From CAYMUR01 sp964393615 (GTDB lineage Bacteria > Planctomycetota > Planctomycetia > Pirellulales > Pirellulaceae), in contig CAYMUR010000002.1 in NCBI GenBank assembly GCA_964393615.1, positions 92,074-156,073 of the forward strand: 64,000 bases of DNA. The letters run 5' to 3'. Every line of letters starts with the position of its first letter. Position 1 is the stretch's first letter. This document shows, one piece after another, positions 19,459-27,348 of this stretch. The translations under genes were made by a program, and so were the position numbers. The notes beneath the pieces are model-generated. The model ran no database searches, was not told where the DNA came from, and was given only the letters and a program-made list of their open reading frames with translations.

Positions 19459-19871
19459 CCGTGAAAACCTCCCTTTTCAATGTGGTGAGCTTGGCGCCCT
19501 GTAACGCTCGTAGCGTTAACGGGCATTTGTTGAAAAACGTTATTTCAGTATATAATTTGGACCAAGATCTGACGACTGGGTATGTATGGTGTGGGCGATG
19601 GATTAGAACGTTACTCCGTCCAAAATCGTGTCAGCAGCGGTCAACGGTCCATCTCAACGAGGATAGTCGTGGTTTGCTCGGTATCTCTTTTTCCACAACA
19701 GACTTTTGTCTGCCCTGTCGGGCTCTTGTAGCCACCCGTTGCATCACTGCTTGGAAGTGGAGATTGTACCTGGTAAACCTATTCGTTTTGACCAGATAAC
19801 GTTGGCGAGGTCATTTCGTTTGGTCCTGTTGCAGGAAAATAGTCAAAAAACTCTCGTGAATGGGCGGCTGA
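19459..19871. other. Intergenic stretch between two minus-strand genes
   Basis: 413 nt without a convincing gene. It holds the inverted repeat at 19502-19518 and presumably the methyltransferase promoter. A plus-strand promoter-like pair (TTGAAA near 19528, TATAAT near 19549, spacer about 15) is visible but faces no recognisable gene. The plus-strand open frame at 19461-19799 has no recognisable domain and I do not call it. Confidence 0.5.
19502..19518. promoter_or_regulatory. 7-bp inverted repeat upstream of the methyltransferase gene
   Basis: A perfect inverted repeat, TAACGCT-cgt-AGCGTTA, lies 44-60 nt upstream of the methyltransferase start (minus strand). The position suits an operator or a small leader hairpin. 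There is no direct evidence of regulation. Confidence 0.3.
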
Positions 19872-20834
19872 TCAAGTGACTGCGGTTTGCATTTCTTGCT
19901 GATACCAATTTTCCAGGCGGCCCTCATATAATTGAGCCTGTGTGGTGAAATCGACCTCGACCATTTCCTGCCAGGCATTGCGTAACTGTGTGAATATTGG
20001 GCCGGGAGTACCATCGCCAATCAATTGCCCTTCAAAGCGGTTTACATGGATGGTGCTAAACGGCGTGGAGGTGCAAAATATTTCGTCGGCTTGCAAAGCT
20101 TCGTAACGCCCCAGGTTGCATTCACGGACCTCGATGCCCAGTTGGTTTGCAAGTTTGATCACAGTCGCTCGGCTCACACCGAGCAGGATGTTACGTGGTT
20201 CGGGAGTTAACAGGATTCCGTCTCGTACGATAAACAGATTCCAGCCAGGACCTTCAGCCAAAAATCCATCAGGATCCAGTAAGACTCCCCAGGTATCACC
20301 TGTTCTGGCTGCCTGCAGACCTGCCATCTGGTAGTGCATCCGGCTTCGGGTTTTTGCTTTCGCATCGATCAGATGGGCGGGTAAAGCCTGCTGTGATACC
20401 ACGACTAATTGGACACCTGAGCGAATTTTTTCTGCCATGCTTCCGAGCAGTGGTACGAGTGGCCAACAATTGACCGTGACGGTAGGAACTAGGCCTTGTG
20501 GAAAGACGGTGCGGTAAATTGGCAACGGGCCTCGTGAAACGTTGTGCATGATTTGCCAGTCTACATCATCTGGCTCGGTAGGTAGGTTGCGGTCAAGTAT
20601 ATCCATAGAGATTTGTTTCATCTCGTCCACACTCAGCCCACAATCGATTTCCAATAATCTGAGCGATGCGTACAAGCGTTGTAGATGTTCATCGAGGCAG
20701 AATAAATTGTGCTTGTAGGTACGTGTCATTTCGAACGCCATATCTCCAAACATTAAAGCCGAATCAAAGATCGACACGCGCGCTTCTGATTCAGGAATGA
20801 AATTACCATTGAAATAGACGATGCGATTTGCCAT
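19872..20834 (-). CDS. Class IV PLP-dependent aminotransferase (BCAT/D-alanine transaminase/ADC lyase family)
   Basis: 320 residues from ATG 20834 (MANRIVYFNGNFIPE), which matches the usual N-terminus of the family; a TTG start 39 nt upstream is possible but less natural. Family signs: IFDSALMFGDMAFEMTR near the N-terminus, the Schiff-base Lys region AKTRSRMHYQMAGLQAA, and the cofactor-phosphate region FLAEGPGWNLFIVRDG followed by ILLGVSRATVIKLA. Class IV enzymes include branched-chain aminotransferase, D-amino acid transaminase and aminodeoxychorismate lyase. The residues I can see do not settle the substrate; the single-domain length fits all three. It is transcribed from the minus strand like its neighbours but sits 413 nt upstream of the methyltransferase gene, so it is probably a separate unit. 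Confidence 0.88.
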   Translation of the reverse strand: MANRIVYFNGNFIPESEARVSIFDSALMFGDMAFEMTRTYKHNLFCLDEHLQRLYASLRLLEIDCGLSVDEMKQISMDILDRNLPTEPDDVDWQIMHNVSRGPLPIYRTVFPQGLVPTVTVNCWPLVPLLGSMAEKIRSGVQLVVVSQQALPAHLIDAKAKTRSRMHYQMAGLQAARTGDTWGVLLDPDGFLAEGPGWNLFIVRDGILLTPEPRNILLGVSRATVIKLANQLGIEVRECNLGRYEALQADEIFCTSTPFSTIHVNRFEGQLIGDGTPGPIFTQLRNAWQEMVEVDFTTQAQLYEGRLENWYQQEMQTAVT

Positions 20835-21030
20835 TGTGACTTGTCTCTCAAAAAGGCCAGCGAAAAAATTCAATCTATGGTCTAAATATTGTGTACCGAC
20901 AATATAGTGCTGCGGAAAAAATGATGCAAGGTTTTAGATCGAACTAAAAACAATAAGGGACGCTAGTCCGTCCAGATCCTGGGTGTTGATTCGAGCGTAT
21001 GTGGTAGGGAACAGGTGATGCGGCGCGACC

Positions 21031-21116
21031 TGGCCTAGCACCCGAGTCAGGTAAACGGTCTGTACTCGACACTCATAATCGGCAAGTCAATGGTTCAAGT
21101 CCCTTCAGGCCCACCA
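21031..21116 (+). pseudogene. tRNA-like sequence, probably a degenerate tRNA
   Basis: An 86-nt stretch ends in a typical tRNA 3' half: T-arm AATGG-TTCAAGT-CCCTT (4 of 5 pairs), then an acceptor strand ending AGGCCC-A-CCA. A matching GGCCT lies at 21032-21036 and can pair with AGGCC. A 3-bp D-stem (CCG/CGG) with a GG-containing loop is also visible, which fits a class II length. No 5-bp anticodon stem can be formed; a CTCATAA loop (CAT anticodon) can be placed but its flanks do not pair. I therefore read it as a decayed tRNA or a tRNA-derived scar, not a working gene. It lies 18 nt from the end of the sulfotransferase gene. Confidence 0.45.
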
Positions 21117-21134
21117 TCTCGCTTACGTCAATAC

Positions 21135-22109
21135 TCAATCCTTTTCAGGTGATGCGCTCTCAGTAGCCGCAGCAACACCTCGGACGCTCCCCCGCGGCTC
21201 CGTGAGCGGGAATTTATCGAACACGTCGCAACCTGCGAATCGTGGGGGCGTGGTTTCATCCTCTCCATAGATCCGGTCAAGGCCAAAGCGGGCCACAACT
21301 TGCAGTGCCTCCTCCCGAGCCCGCTCGGAAACCTCAACTTTCTCGGCCTTGCTGAAGTCTGAGGTACGGGATTTCTTGTTTATCGCGAGTTGCTGCGCAG
21401 AACTGGAAGGCTCCCCCAAAAAGCCAGTTAATCTCTCTAGTTCCTGGGCTGGGTCCGATAGAATGTCTTCGTAGGCAATCAGAAATGCAGTGGAGCTATC
21501 CAGTTCCCTAAGGGGTACCAGATTTAGAATAGCCCACGCTGCCACCTGTTGCCCGAAGGGGGTTTCCATCGTTTCGAAAAACGCCACATCTTCGTTGGAA
21601 AAATGCGCACCAATCAACCCGGAGTCTGGAAGAATCTCTCTTGGGCTAATCGGCCATCCACATTGCAGTTGCGACTTCGCCACCCGGAACGGATGCCGCA
21701 GTAAGAATACCAACTTCAGGGCCGGGAAGTTTTCCTTCATCCAAGCTAGGAAAAGGTTAGCCCGAATCGCCTTGATGAGACGTTTCTTAGGACGAAAGAG
21801 CCGTAGGTCATTGTCCTGGTCGATCCAATCATTCGAGATCTTGCCAGCAATCAACGATTCCACCGCCTCGAAACGGTCCGGCTTCATTTCGAATCTTCCG
21901 ATATGTTCGAATCGTTGAAAGACAGAGAACTCCTTCACCTGTTTTGGATGGAAGGGCTCAAAAAACACTCGGTGCGGTGCGGTGGAGGAAATCACATTCT
22001 GCACCCATGTGGAACCACTGCGAGCAGACGAAGCCAGCAATATGGTTTCCTTCTCGCCAGGGGGATCGAAATAGAGCGATTTCGCCAGGGTTTCCAGTTT
22101 TCGTTTCAT
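21135..22109 (-). CDS. Sulfotransferase family protein
   Basis: 324 residues from ATG 22109. The 5'-phosphosulfate-binding loop of PAPS-dependent sulfotransferases is clear (LLASSARSGSTWVQNVI, residues about 24-40), and a 3'-phosphate-binding region follows (LVFLLRHPFRVAKSQ). Length fits the family. It would move a sulfuryl group from PAPS to a hydroxyl on a glycan or small molecule; planctomycetes often have many such genes, but the acceptor cannot be told. No signal peptide or membrane segment is evident, so it is probably cytoplasmic. The ribosome-binding site is weak. It sits between a tRNA-like remnant and recA, with a 377-nt gap to recA, so it is probably its own unit and may be a recent arrival. 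Confidence 0.85.
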   Translation of the reverse strand: MKRKLETLAKSLYFDPPGEKETILLASSARSGSTWVQNVISSTAPHRVFFEPFHPKQVKEFSVFQRFEHIGRFEMKPDRFEAVESLIAGKISNDWIDQDNDLRLFRPKKRLIKAIRANLFLAWMKENFPALKLVFLLRHPFRVAKSQLQCGWPISPREILPDSGLIGAHFSNEDVAFFETMETPFGQQVAAWAILNLVPLRELDSSTAFLIAYEDILSDPAQELERLTGFLGEPSSSAQQLAINKKSRTSDFSKAEKVEVSERAREEALQVVARFGLDRIYGEDETTPPRFAGCDVFDKFPLTEPRGSVRGVAAATESASPEKD

Positions 22110-22486
22110 AACTAAATGTTGATTAACGTATAGCGGGCCGGTGGCATAAGCTGAAAGTTTTGGTCAATCTGTTACCCACTTGTTCACCGACGGGCCTTAG
22201 GGTGCCGCGATAGGCATTCGCAGTTTCGGCCCGATTGCCTGGATAACACAGTGATTTACCAGGCTTGTGTTAACCAACAAGCCGATTTTGTCCATGGATT
22301 TCGACGAGGCATGAATCGCAGTAGTGTACCTTCTGGGGCAGCCGAACCACGCCATTCGCTTGGTCACGAAGAAGGGTCGTTTTTTGCGTTGGCATGCATC
22401 GCAATTTTGTTGGCATGCATCGCAATTTTTTTGTGAGCAGGTCTATAATAGCGCCGTACAGGATAGATCCTGCTACTCGTAAGTTT
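22110..22486. other. Intergenic stretch downstream of recA
   Basis: 377 nt without a gene. It holds the 21-bp tandem duplication and, at 22459-22472, a small palindrome (CAGGAT-ag-ATCCTG) downstream of the recA stop that could act as a weak transcription end. It has no T-run, so I do not call it a terminator. Confidence 0.5.
22389..22430. repeat. 21-bp tandem duplication, two copies
   Basis: Two adjacent 21-bp units (22389-22409 and 22410-22430) that differ at the last base only. Each contains GGCATGCATCGCAATTTT. It lies between the sulfotransferase and recA genes, about 60 nt past the recA stop. Confidence 0.9.
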
Positions 22487-23728
22487 TTACTCGGGCGCGG
22501 TTGAGTTTTCGGTATGCCCTGTGGCGGAGAGGACTTTTTCACGAATCACTTGTGTGATGTCGGGATTTTCTCGCAGGAACGTGCGTGCTTTCTCTTTTCC
22601 TTGTCCCAGATGCGATTCGCCATAGCGGAACCAGGAGCCACTACGGGTGATGATTTTGTGGGTGACCCCCAAATCGAGAATGTCCCCTTCGTAGCTAATG
22701 CCTCGATCATGCATCATATCGAACTCGGCGATCTTGAATGGTGGAGCGACTTTGTTTTTGACTACTTTGGCTCGCACTCGCTGCCCTACAATATCCTCAC
22801 CATCTTTCAATTGTCCGATACGGCGAACGTCGATACGACAGGAACTGTAAAACTTTAATGCCCGACCACCGGGGGTTGTTTCTGGGCTACCGAACATCAC
22901 TCCGATTTTTTCACGAATCTGGTTGATAAAGATTACAGAGGTTTTACTTTTTGCGATGGCGCCTGTCAGTTTTCGCATGGATTGACTCATCAAACGGGCT
23001 TGAAGTCCAACGTGAGAGTCACCAATCTCGCCTTCTAACTCAGCTCGTGGCACTAATGCAGCTACCGAATCAATGACGATTACGTCGACTGCATTCGATT
23101 TGATCAGCATTTCGGTAATTTGCATGGCTTCTTCACCACTGCTCGGTTGACTGACCAGCAAGGATTCCAGTTCGACTCCCAGTTTTTTGGCCCAGCTGGG
23201 GTCTAATGCGTGTTCTGCATCCACAAACGCTACGATACCGCCTTCTTTTTGTGCTTCGGCCACAATGTGCAATGCCAACGTTGTCTTACCACTTGATTCG
23301 GGACCAAAAATTTCCAGAATGCGACCACGAGGTATCCCTGCACCGCCCAGTGCCAGATCAAGGGACAGGCTACCGGTTGGAATTCCTTCGATCACATGAA
23401 GCTTGTCCGAACCCAATGGCATAATGGCGCCTTCGCCAAATTGCTTTTCAATGTGTTGTAGCGCGGTCTTGAGTTGTGCGTTGTTTTTCATTTGTGAGAC
23501 CGATGACTTCGACGAAGACGTTTCCTTTTTGGAACGGGTCCCATTGGATGCAACGCTTGTAGTACTGTTGGAATCGGTCTTGGTAGATTTTCTAGCCATA
23601 CGGTTGCCTGCTGATTTTTCTGGGGGTGTACTGGATGAGGCTGAATTTACCTGCGCTGTTTTGGTAGATTGTGCTATTTTTTTCGGCGTGGCTAGAGGGG
23701 TGTTTTTTGTTGTTTTTGTGGCGACCAT
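22487..23728 (-). CDS. recA: Recombinase RecA with a 76-residue N-terminal extension
   Basis: 413 residues; RecA is the ATP-dependent strand-exchange protein of homologous recombination and the co-protease of the SOS response. The core is unmistakable: LKTALQHIEKQFGEGAIMPLG (entered near residue 86), Walker A GPESSGKT at 142-149, VIVIDSVAALVPRAELEGEIG, and FINQIREKIGVMFGSPETTPGG. Walker A is at 66-73 in the E. coli protein, so about 76 residues are added in front. The extension is rich in Lys, Ser, Thr and Ala and looks disordered. ATG 23728 is preceded by AAAGGAG with good spacing, while the internal ATGs at residues 44 and 80 have no such site, so the extension is probably translated. Most of a usual acidic C-terminal tail is missing. 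The promoter should lie in the 579-nt gap upstream. Confidence 0.97.
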   Translation of the reverse strand: MVATKTTKNTPLATPKKIAQSTKTAQVNSASSSTPPEKSAGNRMARKSTKTDSNSTTSVASNGTRSKKETSSSKSSVSQMKNNAQLKTALQHIEKQFGEGAIMPLGSDKLHVIEGIPTGSLSLDLALGGAGIPRGRILEIFGPESSGKTTLALHIVAEAQKEGGIVAFVDAEHALDPSWAKKLGVELESLLVSQPSSGEEAMQITEMLIKSNAVDVIVIDSVAALVPRAELEGEIGDSHVGLQARLMSQSMRKLTGAIAKSKTSVIFINQIREKIGVMFGSPETTPGGRALKFYSSCRIDVRRIGQLKDGEDIVGQRVRAKVVKNKVAPPFKIAEFDMMHDRGISYEGDILDLGVTHKIITRSGSWFRYGESHLGQGKEKARTFLRENPDITQVIREKVLSATGHTENSTAPE

Positions 23729-24307
23729 TTTGTGACTCCTTTATGTGAGAGAATGTGTGAATCTGCAAGCGGTGGCGAATCAATTGAATACTGAAAACCT
23801 GTCTACTAGTGAACTAATGAATACATTATCGGGTCCTCTTGGATTCTGCAACTGCCTTTCACTCGTATTTTTCGCAAAGCCTGGGACACGTTTGGTCAGT
23901 TTGAAACACATTTCTCAAAAACATTCCATAAAATGGGTCAAATGAACAGTGTAGAGAGAGATAGAGGGCAATTCTGGAGCAAAAAGAATGAAAAGTCCCC
24001 AGTGTTTCGAAGTCACTGTTGTGAGTTTGTTTTCGTGGCCGTCCGCGTTTTGTTTTTGCAGGACCAGTTTTTGTAAACCGTCTCCATCGTAATAGAAAAC
24101 GAGGCAGGTCCTCTATTGTTTTTTTGAAGTGGTTTTTCTCACCAATGAGAGAACCAGATGTTAACGGTCGACAAGCGTGGGGTCCTGAAACGCTACGTTC
24201 TGTTGGTGGTATTCAATCGTTTTAACGACACTCTACGTTTCCATGCGGCACCCGTTCCTAGCGGTGCCTTCGATTCTGTGGCGAAACGTAACAGTTTAAT
24301 CGCTGTT
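23729..24307. other. Long upstream region of recA
   Basis: 579 nt between thpR and recA, both on the minus strand. No gene is supported. It should hold the recA promoter. A short inverted repeat TAGT-ga-ACTA at 23807-23816, about 80 nt from the recA start, could be an operator, but it does not match a LexA box that I know. The plus-strand open frame at 24158-24433 runs antisense into thpR and looks spurious. Confidence 0.5.
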
Positions 24308-24877
24308 CTAAGCCAGATTGGTACGGGCCAGTGCCGTGTAGCGGGGACCGTTTTTTTTGAGTTGGCTGGAAAATACGACCACTTCATCGACCACCAGTTT
24401 CCCGAGTTCAAAATCGTGGTGTTGGGTGATTAATTTACCCAGCTGCTGGGTGGCCGGTCCGCCGCCACGGACACGGCCCAACGTGAGGTGGAGATGGAAA
24501 CGCCGAACTTCTTCAGGGTAACCAAGTGATTTGAGTGATTTTTCGACGCCTGTTTGCAATTGGGTGGCTGGTTCGCTTCCCAATCCCGCACCAGCCCAAA
24601 TGGTGCGCGGCCGTAGTGTTTCGGGAAAGGCACCGACACCGACGCAGTCTAATTCAAAAGAAGGGATGGTTTCTACAACGCTATTGACCGCGCGACAAAC
24701 GTTGTGCACGTCCGTTTCATCAACATTGCCGATAAACTTGAGTGTCCAGTGTAGATTCTCTGCAGCTACCCACTTTACATGGGCGTCGGCCTGTTTCAAT
24801 CGTTGGATCAAACGGCCTGCGCGATCCCGTTGATCTGTCGAAGCTTCAATGGCGACAAATGTACGAATGAATGTCAT
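24308..24877 (-). CDS. thpR: RNA 2',3'-cyclic phosphodiesterase / 2'-5' RNA ligase family
   Basis: 189 residues from ATG 24877 (MTFIRTFVAIEAS), a normal length for the LigT/ThpR branch of the 2H phosphoesterases. Both catalytic HxTx motifs are present: HWTL in NLHWTLKFIGN and HLTL in FHLHLTLGRVRGG. The family hydrolyses 2',3'-cyclic phosphates on RNA ends and can ligate tRNA halves with a 2'-5' bond in vitro; its cellular role in bacteria is not settled. It is cytoplasmic, with no signal peptide. It lies upstream of recA on the same strand, but the long gap argues against one transcript. Confidence 0.93.
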   Translation of the reverse strand: MTFIRTFVAIEASTDQRDRAGRLIQRLKQADAHVKWVAAENLHWTLKFIGNVDETDVHNVCRAVNSVVETIPSFELDCVGVGAFPETLRPRTIWAGAGLGSEPATQLQTGVEKSLKSLGYPEEVRRFHLHLTLGRVRGGGPATQQLGKLITQHHDFELGKLVVDEVVVFSSQLKKNGPRYTALARTNLA

Positions 24878-25093
24878 GCCTATTCTCCAATCGGGGACGG
24901 AATGTGCTTGATAGGTTAATCATGCTACCTTCCATTTCCGTGTTTTGTTCCAGTTGCCTCGGGGACGCACTATTGTCGTTAGCGACTGCTTTGCCGTCAA
25001 CCAATCGCTGGACTCTGTGCCAGGAGATTGTTAAACTGAGCCACTCGATAATAAATTTCGCATTCCTTTTTCTCCACTGCTATCAGGAACTTA

Positions 25094-26191
25094 ATGGTGA
25101 TTAAACCAGATCGACTTTTAGAAACCTTTTTGACAATCCTGCGTATTGACAGTTATTATCCCCAGGAAGATCCTGTCATTGATGCGTTGTCTCCTGAACT
25201 CGAACGATTGGGAGTCCAATTGAGTGTCGACGAGCACCGCAATCTGTTGGGATACTGGCCAGGGAAAGGTGACAAACAGGATCGGGATCCGATCATGTTG
25301 TGTGCTCACATGGACACGGTACAACCAACTCCGCAGATGGAGCCGATTGTACGTGATGGTTCTGTACATTCGGATGGTTCCAGTGTATTGGGCGCCGATG
25401 ACAAAGCGGCGGTGGCGGCGATTGTCGAAAGCTTGGCAGCGATCGAAGATACAGGTATGTCGCACGGACCGGCAGAAGTGTTGTTTACCGTAGGTGAAGA
25501 CGTCGGACATATTGGATCGAAAGCTTTTGACATAGCTCCCGTCCGTTCCAAGATGGCTTTCGTACCCGACGCGGATGGACCAGTAGGGGGTGTGATGTTG
25601 GCTGCTCCCTGGTCACAATCGAAACGTGTCGTATTTCACGGACGAGCAGCCCACGCTGGCATGGAACCTGAGAACGGTCGCAGTGCGGTTAGCATGGTGG
25701 CCCAGGCGATTGAGTCGATGCGTCTGGGACGCGTTGATGAAGAAACAACTGCTAATGTGGGCCTAATCACCGGGGGTGAAGCGGTGAATATCATACCGCC
25801 CGAGGCGGAGTTACAATTTAATATCCGCAGTTTGGATCAAACAAAATACGAGGCCGTAAGTGCAGAAATGATGGAATGTTGTCGGCAAGCCGCAGCCCAT
25901 TATGATGGGGAGATTGAGGTGGAGCCCATTAACTTGATTGCCGGATTTCGGTTCGAACCGGATGCTCTTATCGTGCAGCGCGCAGAAGCGGCTATCAAAG
26001 CGGCCGGAATCCAGCCATGGAAATCGGTCACCTGTGGCGGCAGTGACGCCAATGAACTCAACGACAAAGGATTACCCACAATTGTTATTTCTGTGGGATA
26101 CGAAAATATCCACTCCAACAAAGAATCGATGCCTATTGACGAACTCAATCGTCTGGCAGAAGTTTGCGCTGCATTGGTTCTGGAGGATTAG
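25094..26191 (+). CDS. M20 family zinc peptidase, peptidase-T-like
   Basis: 365 residues from ATG 25094, preceded by AGGAA. The di-zinc M20 pattern is complete: HMD in LCAHMDTVQPTP, ADDK in VLGADDKAAVAA, a catalytic Glu in FTVGEDVGHIGSK, PDADG, and a late His in YENIHSNKESM. The lid/dimerisation domain starts near VVFHGRAAHAGMEPENGRS. This fits the PepT-like branch of M20 aminopeptidases that release N-terminal residues from short peptides. No signal peptide is visible, so it is probably cytoplasmic. It is convergent with the SMP-30-like gene, with a hairpin between them. Confidence 0.9.
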   Translation: MVIKPDRLLETFLTILRIDSYYPQEDPVIDALSPELERLGVQLSVDEHRNLLGYWPGKGDKQDRDPIMLCAHMDTVQPTPQMEPIVRDGSVHSDGSSVLGADDKAAVAAIVESLAAIEDTGMSHGPAEVLFTVGEDVGHIGSKAFDIAPVRSKMAFVPDADGPVGGVMLAAPWSQSKRVVFHGRAAHAGMEPENGRSAVSMVAQAIESMRLGRVDEETTANVGLITGGEAVNIIPPEAELQFNIRSLDQTKYEAVSAEMMECCRQAAAHYDGEIEVEPINLIAGFRFEPDALIVQRAEAAIKAAGIQPWKSVTCGGSDANELNDKGLPTIVISVGYENIHSNKESMPIDELNRLAEVCAALVLED

Positions 26192-26290
26192 CAGTGAACG
26201 ACCAGAAGCTGGGCCTCTCGGAAAAGAAAAGTTCTAGCTGGTAACTGGTTTCTATACAAACCGCAATGATTCGTTGGCAAGCTGGACAAC

Positions 26291-26312
26291 ACCAGCCCCG
26301 CCCCGGGCTGGT
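26291..26312. terminator. Hairpin between convergent genes, probable bidirectional terminator
   Basis: A perfect 8-bp stem, ACCAGCCC-cgcccc-GGGCTGGT, lies between the end of the M20 peptidase gene (26191, plus) and the end of the SMP-30-like gene (26312, minus) and touches the latter's stop codon. It is GC-rich, with a short T-rich flank on the plus side. Position and form suit a shared terminator. Confidence 0.6.
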
Positions 26313-27226
26313 TATTGATTCTGTTGTCGTTGCCAGGCTAAACCGGGTTCATCGACCCGGAAACTGACGAGTCGTTGGTGTTCCACCTCGGTCACATAAG
26401 CCGTCCGTCCGTCAGGACCACCGAAACAAATATTGGTTGGCATGGCTCCCAGTACGTCGATTTCATGCAAGATTTTACCACTTGGCGTCAGCTTGACCAC
26501 GGTCCCTTTGCCATGGCGTGTGATGTAGAGATTCCCATGGACATCACAGCGCATTCCGTCGAATCCGTAATCTACGAACTGTTTAATGAGGCGTTTTTCT
26601 TGCAGGCCGTCGGTGGTGATTGCAAAAGCCCAAATGTTTCGCTGCACACTTTCGTTGACGTACAGCGTCTTTCCGTCGGGACTCACCTCAATTCCATTGG
26701 TGGTGCCCATTTTGTCAGACAGTAGCGTCACGTTGCCAGTCGGATCAATTCGCCAAAGTTGTCCCGTTTGTTGACCCCAGTTCGGGTCACTGGCGTAAAG
26801 TGTGTCATCGGGTGAGATCGCCAGATCATTGGGCTGATTCATTTGGTCATGATGGGCTAAGATGTCGATCTTACGTGTACTGGGGTCAATTCGCAGTACA
26901 TTGTGATTCACATAGTCAGCGACAAACATCATGCCTTGTCGATCAAACCGAATGCCATTGCCAACGCTGCCGTTTGGAAGCGTCACAAATATTTCTCCCT
27001 TTCCCTCTGGCGTTACCCGGCCGATAGTCGATTGCTTGCCGAAGTTAACTGCATAGACATTTCCGGCTGAATCGCATGCCGGACCTTCAATACCTTTTGT
27101 AAATTCTTGAGGTATGGTCAAAGGTTTGGCGACGAACAACGGTTCGTCTGTCTTACCAACACGTGACTGTCCCACTAGAATTATTACTGTCAACAAAGTC
27201 CACTTAGCCGAATGCTGTTGAATCAT
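26312..27226 (-). CDS. Exported SMP-30/gluconolactonase/LRE-like beta-propeller protein
   Basis: 304 residues from ATG 27226, chosen because GAGGA lies about 7 nt upstream and a signal peptide starts there (MIQQHSAKWTLLTVIILVG). Metal-site residues of the SMP-30 family can be placed: Glu in KGIEGPACDSAGN, Asn in TNGIEVSPDGKTLY, Asp in YGFDGMRCDVHGNLY. The repeats of the six-bladed propeller end in GxLYxxx-type strands. Family members open sugar lactones with a divalent metal; a role in the envelope acting on aldonolactones from sugar oxidation is inferred. The Gfo/Idh and DUF1080 genes nearby fit a sugar-oxidation theme. It is divergent from the M24 peptidase gene, so the 122-nt spacer holds both promoters. 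Confidence 0.85.
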   Translation of the reverse strand: MIQQHSAKWTLLTVIILVGQSRVGKTDEPLFVAKPLTIPQEFTKGIEGPACDSAGNVYAVNFGKQSTIGRVTPEGKGEIFVTLPNGSVGNGIRFDRQGMMFVADYVNHNVLRIDPSTRKIDILAHHDQMNQPNDLAISPDDTLYASDPNWGQQTGQLWRIDPTGNVTLLSDKMGTTNGIEVSPDGKTLYVNESVQRNIWAFAITTDGLQEKRLIKQFVDYGFDGMRCDVHGNLYITRHGKGTVVKLTPSGKILHEIDVLGAMPTNICFGGPDGRTAYVTEVEHQRLVSFRVDEPGLAWQRQQNQ

Positions 27227-27348
27227 ATTTATCCTCAAGAAGTTAAACCCATGGTGCCCCATTTTAAATGCAATTTTTACGTTATAACCTATGGTGCCCC
27301 TTTGCCACAATAATTTAGAAATGTTTTTTTTGAGAAAGGTGGTTTTTC

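Noticed and set aside
19461..19799. Plus-strand open frame of 112 codons between aminotransferase and methyltransferase genes
   Set aside because: No recognisable domain and no ribosome-binding site; composition looks non-coding.
21031..21116. A fully functional tRNA (CAT anticodon, or class II)
   Set aside because: Acceptor and T-arm fit but no 5-bp anticodon stem can be formed, and the acceptor has two mismatches.
24158..24433. Plus-strand open frame of 91 codons running into thpR
   Set aside because: Antisense to the thpR 3' end, no recognisable domain.
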